Positions 1-3,717 of a stretch of DNA of 5,334 nucleotides are shown here, one piece after another. Below the pieces are notes generated by a model that was given only the letters and a program-made list of their open reading frames with translations, made no database searches and was not told the origin of the DNA. How positions within the stretch are numbered: the first letter of the stretch is position 1; each line of letters opens with the position of its first letter. Origin of the DNA: an uncultured bacterium (GTDB lineage Bacteria > Verrucomicrobiota > Lentisphaeria > Oligosphaerales > Oligosphaeraceae); NCBI GenBank assembly GCA_902783355.1, contig CACZQQ010000388.1:1-5334 (forward strand). The letters are read 5' to 3'. A program made the position numbers and the translations under genes.

Positions 1-1
1 C

Positions 2-1597
2 AAGGACGGCAAGCCGCCCCGCCGCCTCTGCAACCAATGCTTCCAGGACTTGCAAAAGCTTGAGGACAAGGAACTTCCATGCCGCGTGAAGGGCTGCGCC
101 AACAAGGTGCCCTGGAACCGCTACCAGCAACTGGAGCATCTGCGCAGCGGCAAGAGCCTCGACAATCCGCCCGCCCGCATGTGCGACGAGTGCATGAAGG
201 TCTACGCCACCCTCAAGCCGCAGGAGCAGCCCTGCCGCATCAAGGGGTGCGGCCACACGTGGACCTACTCCCCCTACGAGCAGCTCGTCGTCCTGAAGCG
301 CACGCCGGAGGGCAAGGAGCCCGAGCCGCCCAAGCAGATGTGCAAGGAGTGCTTCGCCTTCTTCAACCAGACGGTGGACAAGGAGCAGCCCTGCGCCAAC
401 CGCGGCTGCGACGGCAAGTGGGTCTGGACGCGCGCGATGCAGCTGGGCGCCCACATCCACGGCCACGACACGCCGCCGCGCCGCATGTGCGACAAGTGCC
501 AGGCCCGCCTCGCGCAGCTCAAGCCGCTGGAAATCCCCTGCATGGAGGAGGGCTGCAAGGGCGTCTGGATCTACTCCCCCGAGGAGCAGCTCAAGGACGA
601 GCTGCTGAAGCGCCCCCCCGAGAAGCACCACTGCCCCGCCTGCAGCGAATTCCTGCAGACGCGCCAGCCGCAGGAGCTTGTCTGCGCGCAGTGCGGCGAG
701 AAGTTCGTCTGGTCGGTGCAGGAGCAGCTGATGACCGAGCTGGGCACCTTCAAGAAGCCTGAGACATGCGCCAAATGCACGACGCGCGAGATTTCCGAAA
801 TCAAGTCGGAGCCGGTCGTCATTCCGGCGGACCCGACCGTCTTCACCGTCAAGATCCCGCCCTCCGGCCCCTGGAACGAATCGTCCGTCATCCGCGACTG
901 GCCCGTGGCCTACACGCCGTCGGAGATCGCGCGCGCCGAGAAGGCCGCGCGGCGCATCGTCTGCCTGGGCGACGAGATGACCGCCGCCGGCGACGACCCG
1001 GAGGCCGCGTGGGTGCCGCGTCTGGAGGCGCTCCTCTCGCAGCGCCGCCATGAGGAGATCGCGTTGCTGAACGCGGGCATCCCCGGCTGCACGACGCCGC
1101 TGGCCCTCAAGCGCTTCGACCGCGACGTGGCGCCCTTCGCCCCCGAAGCGGTCATCGTCTCCTGCGCCTTCGCCGACACGCGCCGCCAGCCCGCCGTCGT
1201 CAACGACGCGGCCGTGGGCGAGACGGTGGCCGCAGCCACGGCCGCCCTGGAGGGCATGGCGCAGGCCGCCGCCGCCCTGCCGAAGCCCGCCAAGCTGCTC
1301 TGCTGGCTGCCGAACCCCGTCTATCCGCAGCGCAACGGCGCCAACGCCCTCTGGCGCGACGACGCGGATCCCGACACGGAGGCCGTCCGCTACTACGAAT
1401 CCGTCCTGCGCGGCATCGGCGCATGGTGCAAGGCGCACGGGATGCCGTGCGTGGACGCGCGCGCCCTCTTCGGGATGAGCGGCAGCCAGACCGCGCGCAG
1501 CTGGATGTCCTCCTGGTGGCAGGTCAACGCGACGGGGGCCCGCAACCTGGCCGGCTGGCTGGCGGAGGCCATCCAGAACGAGGGGTTCCTCAGTTAG
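2..1597 (+). CDS. Tandem zinc-ribbon protein with C-terminal degenerate SGNH-hydrolase-like domain (5' partial)
   Basis: The reading frame is open to the left edge, and its first visible codons (2-73) encode the second half of a repeat, so the true start lies upstream. The TTG at 50 is not a credible start because it falls inside that repeat. 531 residues are visible. Residues 1-259 form a zinc-ribbon array: one half unit and five full units of 48-53 residues, each with two Cys pairs and a W-x(n)-EQL-like core. The last unit (CAQCGEKFVWSVQEQL) resembles the zf-trcl 'probable zinc-ribbon' family. Residues ~304-531 resemble an SGNH/GDSL hydrolase: block I IVCLGDE, block II NAGIPGCTT and a C-terminal NATG followed by a helix. 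The nucleophile Ser is Glu325, the block III Asn is Ala391, and the DxxH pair is Ser504/Gln507, so ordinary esterase activity is unlikely. No signal peptide or membrane segment is visible in this part. The function is unknown; zinc binding and a protein- or nucleic-acid-binding role are inferences. Confidence 0.85.
   Translation, partial: KDGKPPRRLCNQCFQDLQKLEDKELPCRVKGCANKVPWNRYQQLEHLRSGKSLDNPPARMCDECMKVYATLKPQEQPCRIKGCGHTWTYSPYEQLVVLKRTPEGKEPEPPKQMCKECFAFFNQTVDKEQPCANRGCDGKWVWTRAMQLGAHIHGHDTPPRRMCDKCQARLAQLKPLEIPCMEEGCKGVWIYSPEEQLKDELLKRPPEKHHCPACSEFLQTRQPQELVCAQCGEKFVWSVQEQLMTELGTFKKPETCAKCTTREISEIKSEPVVIPADPTVFTVKIPPSGPWNESSVIRDWPVAYTPSEIARAEKAARRIVCLGDEMTAAGDDPEAAWVPRLEALLSQRRHEEIALLNAGIPGCTTPLALKRFDRDVAPFAPEAVIVSCAFADTRRQPAVVNDAAVGETVAAATAALEGMAQAAAALPKPAKLLCWLPNPVYPQRNGANALWRDDADPDTEAVRYYESVLRGIGAWCKAHGMPCVDARALFGMSGSQTARSWMSSWWQVNATGARNLAGWLAEAIQNEGFLS
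29..778 (+). repeat. Array of tandem Cys4 zinc-ribbon units encoded in the first gene
   Basis: Cys codons fall in regular pairs: 29/38 (half unit cut by the window edge), 80/95 and 182/191, 233/248 and 341/350, 392/407 and 488/497, 539/554 and 632/641, 683/692 and 767/776. First-Cys to first-Cys distances are 51, 53, 49 and 48 codons. Units 1-4 open with C-x4-C (CRVKGC, CRIKGC, CANRGC, CMEEGC) and close with C-x2-C, whereas unit 5 has C-x2-C in both places. Most units share an aromatic residue after the first pair, a Gln-Leu and a PP-x-x-M-C before the second pair. The units have diverged in sequence, so this is an old protein-level duplication rather than a recent DNA repeat. More units probably lie upstream of the window. 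Confidence 0.85.
911..1594 (+). other. SGNH/GDSL-like domain lacking catalytic residues
   Basis: This is the C-terminal domain of the first gene (residues ~304-531). The fold call rests on the order and spacing of the SGNH sequence blocks. A beta strand runs into GDE at 968-976, where the family has GDS. NAGIPGCTT at 1070-1096 matches the block II pattern N-x-G-x-x-G-x-T. VIVSCAFAD at 1151-1177 stands where the family has a strand ending in GxND. SSWWQVNATG at 1508-1537 stands where the family has DxxHxNxxG. The backbone motifs are kept while Ser, Asn, Asp and His are all changed, as in a pseudoenzyme that keeps the fold for binding. A divergent active site using other residues cannot be excluded from sequence alone. 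Confidence 0.6.
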
Positions 1598-1609
1598 AAA
1601 ATGTCTTCT

Positions 1610-1690
1610 TTTCCGCCCTGCGAAAAACGCAAAGCGTATTAAAGTACGCGTGCGTCGCGCGCAAAGCGCATGGATTCGCCTTTCCGCCCT
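1610..1690. repeat. Small repeat unit bounded by a 10-bp direct repeat
   Basis: TTTCCGCCCT occurs at 1610-1619 and again at 1681-1690. Just inside it are GCGAA (1620-1624) and its complement TTCGC (1675-1679), the second one base short of the right-hand repeat. The geometry (direct repeat outside, inverted repeat inside) is that of a very small inserted element with a target-site duplication, or of a dispersed intergenic repeat. The arms are only five bases long, so chance is possible. Only other copies in the same genome would settle it. Confidence 0.35.
1627..1669. promoter_or_regulatory. Cluster of short inverted repeats, possible operator or RNA hairpins
   Basis: Three small perfect stems are packed here: ACGC-AAA-GCGT (1627-1637), GCGTA-TTAAAG-TACGC (1634-1649) and GCGC-AAA-GCGC (1659-1669). 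The first two share bases and cannot form together. The outer two share CGCAAAGCG as a direct repeat 32 bases apart, about three helical turns, which would suit a dimeric regulator binding on one face of the DNA. This is a reading of symmetry only; no known operator is recognised. Confidence 0.3.
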
Positions 1691-1723
1691 CATAAGAACT
1701 CCCACTCCAAACTCCACAAGCCC

Positions 1724-2389
1724 ATGTCTCTCAAGAACTTGACTGTCCGCCTCGCCCTCGTCTCCCTTGTCGCCTTCACCTTCGTCGGCTGCGCCTCCAA
1801 GCCCAAAGTGGATCTGAACGGCCTCCGCGCCAACCCCAATGCCGCCTCCCGCAACGGCAAGGGCGGCAGCGGCGCCGGCTTTGACGGCGATTCGGGCTTC
1901 GTCGAAGGCCCCGCGGAAAGCGGCGACTTCGGCGACCTCAACGGCGACGGCGCCAACGGCGCCAACGGCGGCCTCGGCCAGTGGGGCAGCACCACCGAGC
2001 CGGTCAAGGGGACGGAGGACGGCAACGGCTTCCTGCAGAACGCCGAGCGCTGGACGGACTGCGCGGTCTACTTCAACTATGACCAGTCCGAGCTGGCCGC
2101 CAGCGAGCGCGCCAAGGTCGAGGCGCTCGGCAAGTACCTCCTTGAGAACGCCGGCAAGGGCATCATCATCGAAGGGCACGCCGACGAGCGCGGCAGCGAC
2201 GAATACAACCGCGCGCTGGGCGAACGCCGCGCCCTCTCCGTGCAGAAATATCTGGCAATCATGGGCGTTGCCGAAAACCGGATGCAGACCATCAGCTACG
2301 GCGAGGACCGCCCCGCCGTCGCGAACCCCCAGAGCGAATCCGACCACCAGCTGAACCGCCGCGCCGAATTCGTCCTGGGCGACATCTAG
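1724..2389 (+). CDS. pal: Peptidoglycan-associated lipoprotein Pal (OmpA-like domain)
   Basis: This 221-residue outer-membrane lipoprotein is the Pal component of the Tol-Pal system, which ties the outer membrane to peptidoglycan and aids envelope constriction at division. The ATG at 1724 gives a normal signal peptide: Lys4 and Arg9, a hydrophobic stretch from 10 to 21, and lipobox FVGC with lipidated Cys23. The in-frame ATG at 1670 would add 18 hydrophilic residues ahead of it and is less likely. Residues 24-105 are a flexible Gly/Asn/Asp-rich linker. Residues ~115-221 are an OmpA-C domain: VYFNYDQSEL, GHADERGSDEYN (151-162), ALGERRA (164-170) and NRRAEF (211-216). Asp154 and Arg169 match the pair that binds meso-diaminopimelate in OmpA-like proteins. 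No tolB, tolA, tolQ/R or cpoB is visible. No Shine-Dalgarno sequence precedes the ATG. A generic OmpA-family lipoprotein is the alternative, but the size and motifs favour Pal. Confidence 0.9.
   Translation: MSLKNLTVRLALVSLVAFTFVGCASKPKVDLNGLRANPNAASRNGKGGSGAGFDGDSGFVEGPAESGDFGDLNGDGANGANGGLGQWGSTTEPVKGTEDGNGFLQNAERWTDCAVYFNYDQSELAASERAKVEALGKYLLENAGKGIIIEGHADERGSDEYNRALGERRALSVQKYLAIMGVAENRMQTISYGEDRPAVANPQSESDHQLNRRAEFVLGDI
1949..1966 (+). repeat. Two tandem copies of GGCGCCAAC within pal
   Basis: The nonamer GGCGCCAAC occurs twice back to back and encodes Gly-Ala-Asn-Gly-Ala-Asn in the flexible linker of Pal (residues 76-81). Copy number could vary by slippage without loss of frame, changing the linker length slightly. 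This is a small, local feature. Confidence 0.5.
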
Positions 2390-2418
2390 GGGAAGGCGGT
2401 CCTTTGTCCGGGGGCGCC
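2390..2418 (+). promoter_or_regulatory. Short pal to Nudix-lipA junction with possible ribosome binding site
   Basis: The 29-base gap carries GGGAAGG (2390-2396), the only purine-rich ribosome-binding-like stretch before any gene in the window. It sits seven bases before an in-frame TTG (2404) but 22 before the ATG (2419). This leaves the start of the fusion gene open by five residues. No terminator hairpin is seen, which supports cotranscription with pal. Confidence 0.4.
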
Positions 2419-2811
2419 ATGGAAGCCCTTTCCGTCTGCGCGGCAGTCGTCTGCCGCGACGGCAAGTTATTGCTGGCGACCCGCCGCCCCGGCGGCAGCC
2501 TGGCCGGGAAATGGGAGTTCCCCGGCGGCAAGGCGGCCGCCGGAGAGACGGCCGCCCAATGCATCGCCCGCGAGCTGCGCGAGGAACTCGGCCTTGAGGT
2601 GACGCCGCGGCAGACCCTCTGGACCGTGCGCCACGACTACCCCGACAAGCGGGTGGACCTCCAGTTCGTGCTGTGCGCGCTCCCTGCGGAGGCTGTCCCC
2701 GTCCCGCAGGAGGGGCAGCAATGCGGCTGGTTCGGCCCCGGCGAGGTCGGCACGCTCGACCTCGCGCCGGCGGACGAACGGATGCTGGCGGAGCATCTGC
2801 CCGAGCTGGCG
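2419..2811 (+). other. Nudix domain of the fusion protein
   Basis: The 131-residue segment is about the length of free-standing MutT (roughly 130 residues) and keeps all metal-binding Nudix box residues, including Glu52, Glu55 and Glu56. The downstream W104-F105 and the ADERML segment (118-123) resemble the end of MutT proteins, where the family has W-x(n)-ANEPVI. Catalytic competence is therefore expected. Its real substrate (oxidised dGTP, another nucleotide, or something tied to lipoate chemistry) cannot be read from sequence. Confidence 0.85.
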
Positions 2812-3711
2812 CGGCTCTGCGGCGAATCGGCCGCGCGCCGCCGCACGCCGCTGCCCCCGTGGCTCAAGACCTCCTTCGACGGCGGCCGCGAACGCATGTC
2901 CATGGGGCGCCTCCTGCGCGGCGCCAAGCTGCACACCGTCTGCGAGAGCGCCCGCTGCCCCAACCGCTGCGAGTGCTGGAAGCACAGGACCGCCACCTTC
3001 ATGATCCTGGGCGACACCTGCACGCGCGCCTGCCGCTTCTGCTCCGTCCGCCACGGGCGGCCAGGCGCCCCCGACGCCGACGAGGCCGCGCAGGTCGCCG
3101 AAAGCGTCGCCCAGCTGGGCCTGAAATACGCGGTGGTGACCTGCGTCACGCGGGACGACCTGCCCGACGGCGGCGCCGGCGCGATGGCGGCGGTCGTGGA
3201 GGCCATCCGCGCCCGCAATCCGGAGACGCTTGTCGAGGTCCTCGTCTCCGACTACAACAACGACAGGGCCGCCATCCAGCGCGTGCTGGACGCGTCCCCC
3301 GCCGTCTTCGGCCACAACATCGAGACGGTGGAGCGGCTGACGCCCGCCGTCCGCTCCGTCGCGCAGTACCGCCGCTCGCTGGAGGTGCTCTCCTACGCGG
3401 CGGCGCACAGGCGCCCCGGCACCGTCATCAAGTCCGGCTTCATGATGGGGCTCGGCGAGACGGACGAGGAGGTCCGTCAGACGCTGCGCGACCTGCGGGC
3501 CGCCGGTGTCGAGATCGTGACAGCGGGGCAGTACCTCCAGCCGACCTCGCGGCAGCTTCCCGTGGAGCGTTTTGTGCAACCTGTTGAATTTGAGGAACTT
3601 ACGCAATACGCAGAGAAGGAGCTCGGCTTTGCGAAGGCGGTCTGCGGGCCGCTGGTGCGCAGTTCCTACCACGCCGCCATGGCCTACCAGAGCGGCCTGA
3701 AGAACCCTTGA
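2419..3711 (+). CDS. lipA: Nudix (MutT-type) hydrolase fused to lipoyl synthase LipA
   Basis: One uninterrupted frame of 430 residues encodes two complete enzymes. Residues 1-~130 are a MutT-like Nudix hydrolase with a perfect Nudix box (Gly37-x5-Glu43-x7-REL-x-EE-x-G-L, ending at 59), the FPGGK lead-in, and HDYPDK (72-77) as in 8-oxo-dGTP diphosphatases. Residues ~143-430 are lipoyl synthase, the radical SAM enzyme that inserts two sulfurs into octanoyl-lipoyl domains. It shows PPWLK, the auxiliary-cluster cysteines C175-x4-C180-x5-C186, the radical SAM motif C201-x3-C205-x2-C208, IKSGFMMGLGET, and RSSY at 414-417, whose Ser ligates the auxiliary cluster. The linker (~131-142) has no stop, and no start precedes PPWLK, so this is not two overlapping genes. 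ATG 2419 is chosen because it starts right at the first Nudix strand. The in-frame TTG 2404 has an AAGG seven bases upstream and would add five residues. The gap after pal is 29 bases; ilvB follows after 6. Cys184 is an extra cysteine within the first cluster motif. No lipB is visible. Confidence 0.92.
   Translation: MEALSVCAAVVCRDGKLLLATRRPGGSLAGKWEFPGGKAAAGETAAQCIARELREELGLEVTPRQTLWTVRHDYPDKRVDLQFVLCALPAEAVPVPQEGQQCGWFGPGEVGTLDLAPADERMLAEHLPELARLCGESAARRRTPLPPWLKTSFDGGRERMSMGRLLRGAKLHTVCESARCPNRCECWKHRTATFMILGDTCTRACRFCSVRHGRPGAPDADEAAQVAESVAQLGLKYAVVTCVTRDDLPDGGAGAMAAVVEAIRARNPETLVEVLVSDYNNDRAAIQRVLDASPAVFGHNIETVERLTPAVRSVAQYRRSLEVLSYAAAHRRPGTVIKSGFMMGLGETDEEVRQTLRDLRAAGVEIVTAGQYLQPTSRQLPVERFVQPVEFEELTQYAEKELGFAKAVCGPLVRSSYHAAMAYQSGLKNP
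2845..3708 (+). other. Lipoyl synthase domain of the fusion protein
   Basis: The 288-residue segment matches the usual length of stand-alone LipA (about 280-320 residues). It begins at TPLPPWLK, the normal N-terminal landmark of LipA, so nothing of LipA has been lost in the fusion. Both iron-sulfur cluster motifs, the GLGET SAM-binding segment and the C-terminal RSSYHA are present. The only internal starts, ATG 2896 and 2902, lie after PPWLK and would remove part of the N-terminal region. Confidence 0.88.
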
Positions 3712-3717
3712 GAATCC

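Larger units (their letters stand above)
1598..1723. other. Repeat-bearing spacer upstream of pal
   Basis: This 126-base gap lies between the stop of the zinc-ribbon gene and the chosen ATG of pal, and is richer in A/T than the genes around it. It holds a 10-base direct repeat (1610-1619 and 1681-1690), a 9-base direct repeat inside it (1628-1636 and 1660-1668) and several short hairpins. No stem followed by a T run is present, so a classical intrinsic terminator is not supported. No convincing -35/-10 pair was found, although a promoter for the pal cluster would be expected here. Confidence 0.6.

Noticed and set aside
50..1597. TTG at 50 as the start of the zinc-ribbon gene
   Set aside because: The frame stays open to position 2, and the codons before 50 encode a Cys-x2-Cys half repeat matching the later units, so the start is outside the window.
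1637..1642. TATTAA as a -10 promoter box for pal
   Set aside because: No -35-like hexamer lies 16-18 bases upstream, and the bases belong to an inverted repeat, so a promoter call is not supported.
1423..1695. A 90-codon + strand frame running from the SGNH domain into the spacer
   Set aside because: Most of it overlaps the SGNH-like domain in another frame, its Arg/Gly-rich translation has no motif, and its tail is just the repeat-bearing spacer.
1670..1723. ATG 1670 as the start of pal
   Set aside because: It would add 18 polar residues ahead of a well-formed lipoprotein signal peptide and lies inside the repeat-bearing spacer.
1938..1973. EF-hand or dockerin-like calcium loop in Pal
   Set aside because: DLNGDG matches the first half of such a loop, but position 12 is Gly rather than Asp or Glu, and the region is low-complexity linker.
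2896..3711. A separate lipA gene starting at ATG 2896 or 2902
   Set aside because: This start would drop PPWLK and the rest of the N-terminal segment of LipA, and there is no stop between the Nudix domain and that ATG, so one fused gene fits better.
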